A stretch of DNA of 64,000 nt from Pieris napi (GCF_905475465.1 NC_062254.1:8686001-8750000), one strand, 5' to 3'. Shown: positions 40,101-46,999, counted from the first letter of the stretch. Program-made: numbers and translations. The notes: generated from the sequence alone by a model not told the origin.

Positions 40101-42866
40101 CACACACAGTGCCATGGAGCGAGAGGTGGGAGAGAGCTATAGTGAGAAAGATTGAGACAGAGAGAGTGATAGATATAGAGCGAACGTCGCATCACGCACA
40201 GTGCCATGGAGCGAGAGGTGGGAGAGAGCTATAGTGAGAAAGATTGAGAGAGAGAGAGAGTGATAGATATAAAGCGAACGTCGCATCACGCACAGTGCCA
40301 TGGAGCGAGAGGTGGGAGAGAGCTGTAGTGAGAAAGATCGAGAGAGAGAGAGAGTGATAGATATAAAGCGAACGTCGCATCACGCACAGTGCCATGGAGC
40401 GAGAGGTGGGAGAGAGCTGTAGTGAGAAAGATCGAGAGAGAGAGAGAGTGATAGATATAAAGCGAACGTCGCATCACGCACAGTGCCATGGAGCGAGAGG
40501 TGGGAGAGAGCTGTAGTGAGAAAGATCGAGAGAGAGAGAGAGTGATAGATATAAAGCGAACGTCGCATCACGCACAGTGCCATGGAGCGAGAGGTGGGAG
40601 AGAGCTGTAGTGAGAAAGATTGAGAGAGAGAGAGAGTGATAGATATAAAGCGAACGTCGCATCACGCACAGTGCCATGGAGCGAGAGGTGGGAGAGAGCT
40701 GTAGTGAGAAAGATCGAGAGAGAGAGAGAGTGATAGATATAAAGCGAACGTCGCATCACGCACAGTGCCATGGAGCGAGAGGTGGGAGAGAGCTGTAGTG
40801 AGAAAGATCGAGAGAGAGAGAGTGATAGATATAGAGCGAACGTCACATCAAGTTTAGTAGTTACATATTTTTATCATCTTTAGATGGCAATTCTATCGCA
40901 TAACGTCTTGTGCAGTAAACGCAGATTTTTTATTTATTTATATTATCATTAGCACGTCGTATACAGTGTGAATATAGATATACAAATACAAGGAGTGATC
41001 ATATACTTATGATTATTTTTTGGGGCTTTTACTTTAGTAATGATTAATTTACAAAGACGTTTCACTTCTGACATGTGTAGTGTGTACTTTGTACGCACGC
41101 ACTTTTTTATTATTAACATTAATTGAAATTTTAAGTATTTGGTCCCTCTGTATCTTTGATGCAGCATTTTCTCGCTATATTTCGATACTTATTCGTTGAG
41201 TTAGAAAAGCACCAGCTCTGGGGTCACCGGTGCAACCATGTGCCAACTTGAATCTTTAATTCGCTTGTACACTTCAACCCCACAGCCCATGAGTATCTAC
41301 TCCAAAGGGGAAATAGAAAGATGTTTTATTTTCTTGATCTCTAAAACAAACTAATAAATATTTAATTGGCTTCATCAGTGAAGTATCCAATAGCTTTTTT
41401 AACAGCCTATATTTAGATTTCATTTTAATATAAACAACGTCACGCGGATGGTCAATATTTTGTACAGATGTTGTGCGCGGAAAATTTTATGATTATTAAA
41501 AATCCTCCTAAAGACTACGGCTTTTACCTGGATTGAATTTTAACTTAGCTTTTTTGGACTCGATAATACAAAATGTTTATGTATTTAACTAAATATAATT
41601 GCTGTTCTCATTTAAGTTAGTAATTCTTTTTTGGGGAAAGGGATACTCTTCTTTAATAAAATCCCAGAGGCTCTTTTATCACTGCCTTTCAATAAATTTA
41701 AGAAATGTATTAAAGAAAAGCTGTGTAAAAAGGCTTACTATAAAGTCAACGATTATCTAGTTGATAAAAGGGCCTGGGACTAGTGCTAGACAGGCTACTT
41801 CTAATTAATTTGCGATATTTGTTTTAAATAAGTGTTGTTTGATGATTTGCTGTTTTAAAAGAGTACCGAGAGTTTTTTACGCCGGCTTTTTCTCTCGGCC
41901 TACACCCTCTGTCTTCTTTGCCGATGAGTAGGGATGCCTTCAAATTTAATGACGTGGAATAAGTGATACATGTATCTTATGTTCCATAATCAACATATTT
42001 TATTTTTATTTTTTTTATTTTATTTTATTTATTATTTTTATGACATTATTTAATTACAATAATTGATTAAACGTGTGAAGAGAAGCAGGAAGTAATGGTT
42101 GTTTGCATTTAGTAAAAAACCTTGGCAGTTTCTCTCGTCCCTTCTTTGCCCTTGACTTGAAAACTGGCAGTAAATTTATAAGTATTAATTTTGTTTACTG
42201 ACATTCGTAAGAAAGCAGTGTTGGCCTAGTGGCTTCAGCGTGCGCCTCTCATACCTGAGGTCGTAGGTTCGATCCCCGGCTGTGCACCAATGCACTTTAT
42301 TTCCATGTGCGCATTTAACATTTGTTCAAACGGTGAAGGAAAACATCGTGAGGAAACCGACGTGTCTTAGACCCAAAAAGTCGACGGCGTGTGTCAGGCA
42401 CAGGAGGCTGATCACCTACTTGCCTATTAGATTTAAAAATGATCATGAAACAGATTCAGAAATCTGAGGCCAAGACCTAAAAGGTTGTAGCGCCACTGTT
42501 TTTTTTTACATTTAGATTTGACTAAAATTAACAAAAATCGACTAATAACCCTGCTACATTTACTAACAATGTCAAAAATATCTAGTCTGTAAAGCACCAT
42601 AGATAACAAAATGAAAATAAGCTGTCCAGATTATACTTAGCAGTAATTTACTTTCAGGCGTACCTCACGAATACCACGGTGAGGTGCCAAAAGCGTTTAT
42701 AATAAAGAAATCGGGCCAAGACACGACCCCTGAACAACTCCAAGACTTTGTAGCAAGACAAGTAGCTGCGTTTAAGAAAATAGAGGAAGTGGTTTTTGTT
42801 AATGATATTCCTAAAACTAACACTGGGAAGATATTGAGAAAGGATTTGAAGAAAATGTACGCTTAG
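16281..42866 (+). CDS. Gene B: complete acyl-AMP-forming CoA ligase (4CL/luciferase-like), 566 residues
   Basis: Nine exons join without a phase error: 16281-16466, 27405-27615, 28434-28796, 31024-31209, 34100-34221, 35858-36028, 38455-38625, 39680-39761 and 42658-42866 (1,701 bp with stop). Motifs in order: SSGTTGLPKGV at 217-227, PFFHIYG at 265-271, GQGYGATET at 362-370, TGD at 447-449, TDR at 462-464, VKGMQVAPAELE at 471-482 and NTGKILRK at 552-559 with catalytic Lys555. This is the full set expected of an ATP-dependent acyl-CoA synthetase; the substrate is unknown. The first 30 residues are rich in K, R, L and S and could be a mitochondrial presequence. The C-terminus (KKMYA) is not a canonical peroxisomal signal. 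The last four exons exist in a second copy downstream (47991-52382), so this exon set is one of two possible 3' ends. A role in bioluminescence is not implied. Confidence 0.92.
17297..17332. other. Short perfect hairpin
   Basis: ccaactatacaaaa and ttttgtatagttgg form a 14-bp stem around a short loop. It could be a transposon core, a small-RNA precursor or chance; nothing else supports a function. Confidence 0.4.
17721..17791 (+). CDS. THAP-domain first exon (orphan or pseudogene fragment)
   Basis: ATG at 17721 opens MVNCCIIDCKSYSERKEPNI and then TFHR, followed by the donor GTAAGT at 17792. Start methionine, paired cysteines and the F-H-R run match the N-terminus of THAP zinc-finger domains, which are often split by an intron at this point. 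THAP domains occur in host DNA-binding proteins and in P-element-type transposases. I could not find the next exon (zinc-binding C and H, AVPTIF box) within intron 1. It may belong to a nested gene or be a transposon remnant. Confidence 0.5.
18305..18465. mobile_element. MITE with about 40-bp inverted repeats
   Basis: GGCCGATTTACATTATCTTA at the left is mirrored by the same sequence in reverse at the right, with the arms continuing through ggagagtgctttag. TTAA precedes it but is not repeated after it, so the target duplication is unclear. Confidence 0.7.
18838..19655. repeat. Large inverted repeat with about 245-270-bp arms
   Basis: The left arm (from 18838) and right arm (to 19655) are nearly identical in reverse orientation: taaacttaacataaactaaa, ggaacgctgccagtatcttc and gtaattataaactctcacaa recur with very few mismatches. 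An AT dinucleotide run and about 280 bp of single-copy sequence lie between. It could be a fold-back element or an inverted duplication. No transposase frame is visible. Confidence 0.8.
19915..20157 (+). repeat. tRNA-headed SINE (family 1)
   Basis: tgttggcatagtggcttcag and GGTTCGATCC head, body with ggtaaacatcgtgag and aaaaagtcgacggtg, end at gttgtagacccactgatta. The body is partly deleted. Confidence 0.75.
21640..22095 (+). pseudogene. RTE-type LINE ORF C-terminal remnant
   Basis: With frameshifts and stops it reads CWRRMLRIPRTAKRTN-like and later RGRSLTRWSDQLIESSS-like segments, the usual C-terminal tail of RTE-clade LINE proteins. The 3' end gaccacgacgctcagatatg matches 15470-15845. The reading frame is broken. 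Confidence 0.65.
22203..22452 (-). repeat. tRNA-headed SINE (family 2)
   Basis: On the minus strand the head is ggtctagtggt...GGGTTCGATCCCCGGCTGAG. The body contains atcgatgtgatgagcatttg and ttgcctagtacccataac, and it ends in a poly(A) seen here as a T run. Copies at 23367-23637 and 27641-27905. Confidence 0.85.
22530..22700. repeat. Dispersed repeat (family 3)
   Basis: Matches 9118-9478 without the insert: agtttggcccctgtggcagt, cttattcgttgagcgaggaa, cacttgaaccccatg. It therefore shows the uninterrupted form of that locus. Confidence 0.6.
22875..23159 (+). mobile_element. Non-autonomous Helitron, internally deleted
   Basis: Starts TCTTTATATATATAAATTAC after A (22874), ends GGCCGGTCTGCTAG before T (23160). 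Compared with 30573-30956 about 100 internal bases are missing. Confidence 0.85.
23367..23637 (-). repeat. tRNA-headed SINE (family 2)
   Basis: Same as 22203-22452, with a short gap in the B-box region (gggatcgaaccacccatgg). Confidence 0.82.
23749..23836. mobile_element. Short MITE with CAG target duplication
   Basis: CCCTGCGATTCTG and CAGAATCGCAGGG ends, CAG at 23746-23748 and 23837-23839. Internally deleted relative to 55603-55843; the left arm is shortened. Confidence 0.8.
24541..24808 (-). repeat. tRNA-headed SINE (family 1)
   Basis: Reverse complement: starts near ctgtggcgctcaaat, contains cacgtcgtcgactttttggg and cctcacgatgttttccttcg, and ends in the tRNA-like head agggatcgaacctatgacct. 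Confidence 0.78.
26108..26356. mobile_element. MITE with about 38-bp inverted repeats
   Basis: cgtaaaattgtaaaaaccgt at the left is mirrored by acggtttttacaattttacg at the right, the arms continuing through tagattgtaatctat. No clear target duplication and no coding content. Confidence 0.7.
26505..26775. mobile_element. MITE with GCGTTCAAGTATTACGT ends
   Basis: The left end aaggaagcgttcaagtatta is mirrored by aatacttgaacgctccc. The centre carries a run of 14 C's. Related copies at about 45635-45872 and 56395-56660 carry G runs, and a lone end lies near 61098. Confidence 0.65.
26998..27190 (-). pseudogene. LINE C-terminal fragment with CCHC motif
   Basis: On the minus strand it reads MCRGCISAEESPTHVVLECE, the C-x2-C-H-C knuckle found near the end of R1/Jockey-type LINE proteins. 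It is a short relic. Confidence 0.6.
27405..27615 (+). CDS. Gene B exon 2
   Basis: The acceptor ATTTTTTGCAG ends at 27404 and the donor GTAAGG starts at 27616. It encodes KCAETHKSYTYAELWKNI, then NCPEYPVAAFGTLKAGG and TTINPIYKE, which are hallmark segments of 4CL-like enzymes. One base is left over, completing F with the next exon. A SINE begins about 25 bases past the donor. Confidence 0.92.
27641..27905 (-). repeat. tRNA-headed SINE (family 2) next to the exon 2 donor
   Basis: Full copy; its poly(A), read as a T run on the plus strand, starts about 25 bases downstream of the gene B exon 2 splice donor. Head GGGTTCGATCCCCGGCTGAG is intact. Confidence 0.87.
27930..28200 (-). repeat. tRNA-headed SINE (family 1), partial
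   Basis: Reverse complement of the family-1 body and head (tgatcagcctcctgtgcctg, cctcacgatgttttcctttc, agggatcgaatctacgactt). It follows the family-2 SINE directly, filling most of intron 2. Confidence 0.75.
28434..28796 (+). CDS. Gene B exon 3 (ATP-binding loop)
   Basis: Acceptor CCGTTTCAG ends at 28433 and donor GTAAGT starts at 28797. It encodes ITHQISLTNPKIVITIPECY and the loop FSSGTTGLPKGVEVTHRN, the canonical AMP-binding signature. The split codons at both ends equal those of the gene A exon 171-527. Confidence 0.93.
29640..30030 (+). repeat. Dispersed retroelement 3'-end family 4
   Basis: Contains gtgttgttcccacgagagaa, caccatgcctcctgctgata, gatgtcatgtggtacatggt and gttctacgcccttgatttga. 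Copies at 31680-31905, 45065-45475, 54628-55010, 55862-56240 and 57650-58030. The last ends in alternating gacttgac words, as do LINE tails here. Confidence 0.65.
30168..30450. mobile_element. DNA element with GACGTTATCACGTC end (copy of 5738-6088)
   Basis: Reverse orientation relative to 5738-6088; the interior word cacgagcgcgatcgcaggta is shared. It abuts a family-3 repeat at 30450. Confidence 0.65.
30573..30956 (+). mobile_element. Non-autonomous Helitron, best copy
   Basis: TC start at 30573 (TCTTAATATATATAAATTAC), CTAG end at 30953-30956 after cttggccggtctg, flanked by A (30572) and T (30957). Confidence 0.87.
31024..31209 (+). CDS. Gene B exon 4 (PFFHIYG segment)
   Basis: Acceptor ATACATTACAG ends at 31023 and donor GTAAGT starts at 31210. 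It encodes SYQEVLPCFLPFFHIYGLVI and ends in VMYVVPPI with one base over. Confidence 0.92.
31680..31905 (+). repeat. Dispersed retroelement 3'-end family 4, truncated
   Basis: Contains gatatgtcatgtggaacatg, gcagctccttacaaacgttg and gttctacgcccttgatttga. Confidence 0.6.
32756..32857 (-). rRNA. 5S rRNA-derived sequence, lacking its first bases
   Basis: On the minus strand it reads CCGGTTCTCGTCCGATCACC, then gaagttaagcaacg, then GGATGGGTGACCGCCTGGGA and ends gttggc. This is the 5S rRNA core with its internal promoter C-box region, followed by a run of ten T's (32746-32755 as A's), a Pol III terminator. About 17 bases of the 5' end are missing or diverged. It is probably a pseudogene or a 5S-derived SINE, although transcription cannot be excluded. 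Confidence 0.8.
34100..34221 (+). CDS. Gene B exon 5, last exon upstream of the duplicated block
   Basis: Acceptor TTAATTCCAG ends at 34099 and donor GTAAGG starts at 34222. It encodes LLLGKHPDVTKDHLKSLRRI and GAAPLSSTDVEGVLEKTE. It ends exactly in phase 0, so it can be joined in frame to exon 6 at 35858 or to its duplicate at 47991. The duplicated block begins about 40 bases downstream, so this exon exists once. Confidence 0.92.
34261..34480 (-). repeat. Diverged SINE-like repeat at the duplication edge
   Basis: Contains tggcgctacaaattcttcgt and gccgtgattcgaacgcagga in reverse orientation to the family-1 SINE. The second copy is at 45949-46165 with few changes. Confidence 0.6.
34490..34790 (-). 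repeat. tRNA-headed SINE (family 1)
   Basis: Reverse complement with body cgccgtcgactttttgggtc and head cagccggggatcgaacctac. Its copy in unit 2 is 46187-46480. Confidence 0.8.
35240..35850 (-). pseudogene. LINE C-terminal remnant, antisense in intron 5 (unit 1)
   Basis: On the minus strand the frames give LWERCRE-type and PISQQLKRRKWN-type segments followed by a K/R/G-rich stretch, typical of LINE protein ends. The tail (tggacactctaaatgc, ttaagtgataccgccgccct) resembles 8120-8250. The copy in unit 2 is at about 47000-47540. It ends just before exon 6. Confidence 0.6.
35858..36028 (+). CDS. Gene B exon 6, copy 1 (GYGATET segment)
   Basis: Acceptor TAATTTCAG ends at 35857 and donor GTGAGT starts at 36029; 57 codons. 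It opens GKLVFGQGYGATETCALAST. The copy at 47991-48161 differs at five bases; one changes Glu to Asp. Confidence 0.93.
36431..37726 (-). mobile_element. Mariner-type transposon, 1,296 bp, complete
   Basis: The terminal inverted repeats AAGGGTTTTTCAACAAGAA and TTCTTGTTGAAATACCCTT match at 18 of 19 positions. TA at 36429-36430 and 37727-37728 flanks it. It contains one uninterrupted transposase frame on the minus strand. It sits in intron 6 of unit 1 and is absent from unit 2. Confidence 0.93.
36537..37652 (-). CDS. Tc1/mariner-superfamily transposase, intact frame
   Basis: The 371-codon frame probably starts at the second methionine (MNSISLENRIKIIQIHYKNG), about 13 residues in. An N-terminal helix-turn-helix region includes QQLGLSKSTTWRILRKDLAL. 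The catalytic domain shows FSDEAHFHLSGYV (first Asp), WFQQDGATCHTANETI (second Asp) and RSYDLTPLDYFLWGYVKDR (third Asp). From the second Asp, the next candidates follow after 36 or 41 intervening residues; the latter equals DD41D spacing, so the subfamily is tentative. It cuts and reinserts its own element in the nucleus. No stop or frameshift is seen, so it could be recent or still active. Confidence 0.92.
   Translation of the reverse strand: MAVFVAGALAIITMNSISLENRIKIIQIHYKNGGSVKVTFRKIRDIFGQHNRPSDTAVKNLVAKFESTGSVQNVPTPTRVRPGRSTENIAAVSHSVEEDQNLSISRRSQQLGLSKSTTWRILRKDLALKPYKIQLVQELKLIDHSNRRRFAQFIQEQPAGFSEKIIFSDEAHFHLSGYVNKQNCRIWASENPKAINEKALHTQRVTVWCTTWSGGVIGPFFFEDEAGNAVTVNGSRYREMLTTKFWPIIDDMDITEMWFQQDGATCHTANETINLLQTKFPERIISRNSAVKWPARSYDLTPLDYFLWGYVKDRVYTEPIESIAALKLKIRDVINEIDPPFCQKVIKNFDERINICQRGRGGHLPDIIFHS
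37850..38440. repeat. Unidentified sequence in intron 6, shared by both units
   Basis: The words caacttccaaatttagtgct, ttggaccttacgatctgatc and cattctaccgggacctcaac recur at 48300-48830 with about 90 per cent or better agreement by eye. The 120-codon frame in unit 1 is not kept in unit 2, so it is not supported as coding. Confidence 0.5.
38455..38625 (+). CDS. Gene B exon 7, copy 1 (TGD/TDR segment)
   Basis: Acceptor TTTTTATAG ends at 38454 and donor GTAATT starts at 38626; 57 codons. It encodes QGELLIRSPTVMKGYYKNEK, GFFRTGDLGYY and YITDRIKELIK. The duplicate at 48879-49049 has three synonymous differences. Confidence 0.93.
39005..39410 (-). mobile_element. Retroelement 3' end, present only in unit 1
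   Basis: Contains caacgggcggccttatcgct and ttcttccaggcaaccctaaa with A-rich flanks, in the usual reverse orientation of a LINE tail. Unit 2 lacks it at the corresponding place (about 49445). Confidence 0.5.
39680..39761 (+). CDS. Gene B exon 8, copy 1
   Basis: Acceptor TATTTTTAG ends at 39679 and donor GTAAGT starts at 39762; 27 codons plus one base. It encodes VKGMQVAPAELESLLRTHPA and VQDAAVI. The following intron, absent from gene A, contains a 94-bp satellite array. Confidence 0.92.
39838..40850. repeat. 94-bp satellite array in intron 8, unit 1 (about 11 copies)
   Basis: Each unit has gcgaacgtcgcatcacgcac, agtgccatggagcgagaggt, gggagagagct and a (GA)n run before gtgatagatata. The spacing of 94 bp is regular from 40192 to 40568. 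Overlapping 67-codon minus-strand frames repeat because of the array and are not genes. Confidence 0.93.
41140..41330. repeat. Dispersed repeat (family 3), unit 1
   Basis: Contains ttggtccctctgtatctttg, cttattcgttgagttagaaa and cccatgagtatctactccaa. Duplicate at about 51055-51240. Confidence 0.55.
41640..41990 (+). pseudogene. LINE C-terminal remnant in intron 8, only in unit 1
   Basis: The plus-strand frame around 41660-41780 reads LPFNKFKKCIKEKLCKKAYY and then KVNDYLVDKRAWD. This is the usual end of a CR1-type LINE protein ('KLKKHL..KAYY...EYL.D..AW'). A truncated 3' tail follows. Unit 2 jumps across this stretch at about 51537. Confidence 0.65.
42215..42505 (+). repeat. tRNA-headed SINE (family 1), unit 1
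   Basis: Head tgttggcctagtggcttcag with GGTTCGATCCCCGGCTGTGC, body gaaggaaaacatcgtgagga, end ggttgtagcgccactg. It lies about 150 bases upstream of exon 9. Duplicate at 51729-52014. Confidence 0.87.
42658..42866 (+). CDS. Gene B exon 9, copy 1 (C-terminal end)
   Basis: Acceptor ACTTTCAG ends at 42657; the exon completes Gly498 and runs to TAG. It encodes VPHEYHGEVPKAFIIKKSGQ and PKTNTGKILRKDLKKMYA. The lysine in NTGKILRK is the residue that acts in adenylation in this family. Confidence 0.93.
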
Positions 42867-42936
42867 AATATAATGTTTAGTCTAAAAGTTATCTAATTAT
42901 AAATGAAACTTGTGTGTACTAATGTACATGCGTTAG

Positions 42937-43203
42937 AAGTTATACTTCTTTGGCGTAACAAGATAAAAAATCTTTTCAAAAATTTTATACTACGTTTGTT
43001 GAAAAAACTACACTAATAGAAAAAAGGTATTTAATACATTGAAAGTATATAACGCATTATCTAGTTAAATAAAGTTTATATAATTATCACAAAATAAAAT
43101 GTTGACTATAGCTAACTTTAGGGTGTCGGTTTTTTGTGACGGTGTGCGCATCGTAAAAATTTACGCTCATCATCATTTAACGCGCCAAAAGAAGTATAAC
43201 TTT
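42937..43203. mobile_element. MITE in the 3' flank of gene B, copy 1
   Basis: The left end GAAGTTATACTTCTTTGGCG is mirrored by cgccaaaagaagtataactt at the right. The second copy is at about 52451-52716. The likely poly(A) signal sits inside. Related ends occur near 5484 and 60095-60520. Confidence 0.6.
43068..43073 (+). promoter_or_regulatory. Poly(A) signal of gene B, copy 1
   Basis: AATAAA lies 202 bases after the TAG, within an inverted-repeat element (42937-43203). The same signal is kept in the second copy at 52582-52587. Confidence 0.5.
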
Positions 43204-44393
43204 AGTAAAAAATTTGATTATCCTTAATAGTGATTATGACTGAATTAGATTTTTTTTTTGTCTTTGAATTTGTGTAATATGCAGTAACGTTTATTACATT
43301 GCATCTAAGTGAAATTTTGCAGTATAAATATAGATTACCAAGCGGAAAAAAGTGACGTCATACAAAAAATGTCTAGAAGCTAGAAGTCAATAGTGCGGTT
43401 GATATTTTGTATGAAGTATGATTAACAGTGTCAAAAGCCTTACCAAAATCGTTTTAACAGACTTAGTTCCATACAAAGAAGACTTTACTTTACTTTAAAT
43501 GATTGTGATTATTAATATCCTAATTAGATTATATTTTATTTGTAAATTGTTGGAGTGATGTTAGATATATTATGGTTTTATAAAATTAGTATGTAAAGGT
43601 GTTTTATGTGTATTTTGGACATTATTTAAAAATAAAAAAGATGATCGATGCCAGGTTATCATTTACCAGTCTAAGGTTCGATTCCCTACATAATAACTAT
43701 GTAATGGATGTGAATGTGTTTCCAATGTGAATAATACAATACATATTATAACATATTTGATTAATAAATAAAAAAATGAAATAAAAAAAAATATTTATAT
43801 AGTCTATCATTATTCTACAAAAATCAAATAAATTCAATTGCACCGTTTCGACTATCCTGTCTCTTTCCACCAAAACGTAAAGACAATTTGATAGTAAGAG
43901 AGAGAAGAGAGAGAGAGAAGAATGCAATTAGAATGATTTAGTTTTTATAGTATGTATATTGTAATTTTATATTCTGATTACAAGAAGCTATATATTGTCA
44001 CCGAAGAGTGTTGGCAACTCTAGCCATAAACAAAAAAGACCTTTTTAAATATATTTTTCTTTGTTATTATCTTGTAAATAATGGAAATGTTTTGTTATAT
44101 TAAAATTTACTGTTGATTATGTGTTTGATTTCATAAATTAATGTCCCAAAACTATACTAAGTAATAAAGCAAATCCAATCAAAATCGATTTAATCATATT
44201 GGTAAGTACACTTGTGAACGTCAATATTATAGAAAAGAAGGAACTTTATTTCGACAGCACAAAGTCAACAAAAATATTTTTTTTTCTAGTCTGCAATAAT
44301 TCTAGTGTAGTATAAATTAAGCAATAAACTTTAGTGTAAATTAATACGTAGTGGTAGACAGTTTTTTTACGCTTGTAACTAGTACACTACAGT

Positions 44394-44685
44394 GTGGCCT
44401 AGTGGCTTCAGCGTGCGACTCTCATCCCTGATGTCGCAGGTTCGATCCCCGGCTGTGCACCAATGTACTTTCTATGTGCACATTTAACATTCCCTCGAAC
44501 GGTGAAGGAAAACATCGTGAGCAAACCGACATGTCTTAGACCCAAAAAATCGAAGGCGAGTGTCATCACAGGCTGATCACCTACTTGCCTAATCGGCTAT
44601 TAGGTGATCAGCAATTGAAAAGTTATCATGAAACAGATTCAGAAGTCTAGCCAGACCAAAAGAGGATGTAGCGCCACTGATTATT
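44394..44685 (+). repeat. tRNA-headed SINE (family 1), unit 1
   Basis: Head gtggcctagtggcttcagcg, B box GGTTCGATCCCCGGCTGTGC, end gatgtagcgccactga. Duplicate at 53944-54240. Confidence 0.82.
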
Positions 44686-44964
44686 TTTTTAACTACTACA
44701 CTAGCGTCTATTAGAGAGACCTGACAACTTATCATAATCATGTCGATGCCCCAATGAATTTTTCTTTATGCGCATGCGCCTCAGTCCTAAACAGCGACAG
44801 TGTGTGTCAGGCACAGGTGACTGCTCCACTTCTTAACAAAAATAATCACGATACAGATACAAAAATCTGAGTTTTTACGACTGACGAATAACAATGCTAA
44901 AATATTCTTCAAGGCGTTTAGGAATGTACAATAATATGTCTCTGATCTCAAATATGAATAAGGA

Positions 44965-45475
44965 AAAAGCACTGTTGGCCTAGTGGCTTCAGCGTGCCTA
45001 GTCTACAGTATACTCATTAGTGAGGTCGTGGGTTTTATTCCCGGCTGTGCACCAAAGGTGCACTGGTCCGACTGGTCGTACTTGAATTCGTGTATGCGGT
45101 GATGTTAATTATTTCGACTATGTGTTTGCGTGTTGTTCCCATGAGAATGTAAGTGCGTGCTCCTATTTCACCATGCCTCCTGCTGATAGAGGACAACTCT
45201 TTGTTTTTAATTTATGTTATTATTATTAATTACTTAAGATGTCATGTGGAACATGGTTTAATGGTTGCAGCTCCTTACAAACGTTGTGTAAAACTAAAAA
45301 CTTGGCGATTAAAAAGAGTGCCGGAGAGTTTATTGCCAGTTCTTCTCTTCCGTTCTACGCCCTTGATTTGAGAACTGGCACTAAATGTAAAATTAGAAGC
45401 ATTTATATGTATTTCTTTACAGACAAGTCATAAGTGTACAAAGTGTTACCAATATGATTAAATGATATTTGAATT
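44965..45475 (+). repeat. SINE head followed by family-4 repeat, unit 1
   Basis: A partial family-1 head (tgttggcctagtggcttcag) is joined to a family-4 repeat from about 45065. The site gtgcactggtccg (45059-45070) is the empty form of the MITE insertion found at 55603-55843. Confidence 0.65.
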
Positions 45476-45634
45476 TGAAAGGACTGTCTGTCTGCGCACC
45501 TTAAACCTGCTCGTACGGTGAAGGAAAACATTGTGAGAAAACCGGCGTATCTCAAATAAAAAAAATTACTTTATAAAATTATCAGAGAAACGCTTGCAAT
45601 CGGAGGCCAAGACCTGAGAAGATATGTTGACTAT

Positions 45635-45872
45635 TACGTAAGCACAATAGGGGGGAGGGGGGGTCTTTGTTTTTCTTATTTGGTGATTACGTCAACAGTA
45701 ATTATTTAGGTACTTTTTACACATATTACCCAGACATTGTCTATGCTTGAAAACGAAATGCATTTTCGAGGATTCCTACAAAAAATTAATATCTACGTTT
45801 ATGTATTTACTTTTGTTTGGGGTGTTATAAATTGCAGTAAATCTGCTTACGTAATACTTGAACGGCCCCTTA
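45635..45872. mobile_element. MITE with tattacgtaagcacaatag ends, unit 1
   Basis: Left actattacgtaagcacaat with a G run; right cttacgtaatacttgaacgg. Related to 26505-26775 and duplicated at 56395-56660. Confidence 0.55.
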
Positions 45873-46186
45873 GTGCCACTGGATTATTATTATTTATTAT
45901 CGAATCATCATCTGAGAGAACGCATAAAGTTTACGCATATAAGTAATCCAGTGGCGCTACAATTTCTTCGTTATCGGATTTCTGTATATTTTTCTTCAAT
46001 TTGTTATAGGACACACACAGTCTAATTTTAGGTTTAAGGCCGGTTTCCTCACGTTGTTTTCCTTCATCGTACGACGATTGTTAAACACGCACATAGACAC
46101 AAAGTTCATATGTGCTCGGCCGTGATTCAAACGCAGGACCTAAGGGTGGAAGTCGCTAAACTATTAGAAAATATAAAAAATAGAAC

Positions 46187-46480
46187 GCTGTAAAAAAATC
46201 AATGGCGCTATAACTGTTTTAGGTCTGGGTCTCAGATCTCTGTATCTGCTTCATGATCATTTGTTAATCTAATAGGCAAGTGGATGATCAGCCTTCTGTG
46301 CCTGACGCACGCCATCGACTTTTTGGGTCTAAGGCAAGCCGGTTTCACGAAGTTTTCCTTAACCGTTCGATGAACGGTAAATGCGCACATAGAAAGAAAA
46401 TCCATTGGTGCACAGCCGGGGATCGAACCTACGACCTCAGGGATGAGGGTCGCACGCTGAAGCCAGGCCAGCACTGCTCT
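46187..46480 (-). repeat. tRNA-headed SINE (family 1), unit 2
   Basis: Copy of 34490-34790 with small deletions; head cagccggggatcgaacctac. Confidence 0.8.
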
Positions 46481-46999
46481 AGGAACTTGGGGTGGCCTTG
46501 GTCAAAAAGTGTACCTAACAGCTCTTTCTTATTAAAGACACTTATTTTATTACATAAAAAAATATGTAATAAAAACCCACAACAACAACTTTATGGGTTT
46601 TAGCCTCAGATTGAATGCGTTTCTTTTTGATCATTGTTATTTCATAGAACATAGACTGTCTGAGACATGTCGGTATTTGTATATGAGACAGCCGGTTTTC
46701 TCACGTTTTCCTTTTTGTTAATTGTATATATATACAAAGTCCATCGATAAGTAACCTCAGAGTTGAAAGACGCACGCTAAAGCCACTAGTAACACTGCTA
46801 CTCCATTATTTATAATTGTTTAATCTTCAATTGTTTCCATACATTAAATGCTTTAACAAAACAAAAGGCGTCTAAATTCAATAATTCCTAAGTCTTAACA
46901 ATTAGCATAAGACGCTTATTAAAGCCTTCCTCCTCTTTTTGAGTTTTGAGCTAATTGCTTTAATATCGTCTTTCCATATTTGATTTTCCTTATTGCTAA

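Larger units (their letters stand above)
34261..45944. repeat. Tandem segmental duplication, unit 1 (11.7 kb)
   Basis: The unit starts at aatccaatggcgctacaaat and is repeated from 45945. It includes part of intron 5, exons 6-9 of gene B, the 3' flank and several repeats. Compared with unit 2 it has extra sequence at about 36120-37820 (including the mariner-type element) and about 39005-39410 (a repeat tail). It lacks the element that unit 2 carries at 47545-47975. Confidence 0.88.

Noticed and set aside
40192..40846. Series of 67- to 92-codon minus-strand frames
   Set aside because: They recur every 94 bp because of the satellite and have low-complexity S/L-rich content.
39838..40850. CRISPR-like regular array
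   Set aside because: Repeats are contiguous 94-bp monomers without unique spacers, in an animal intron.
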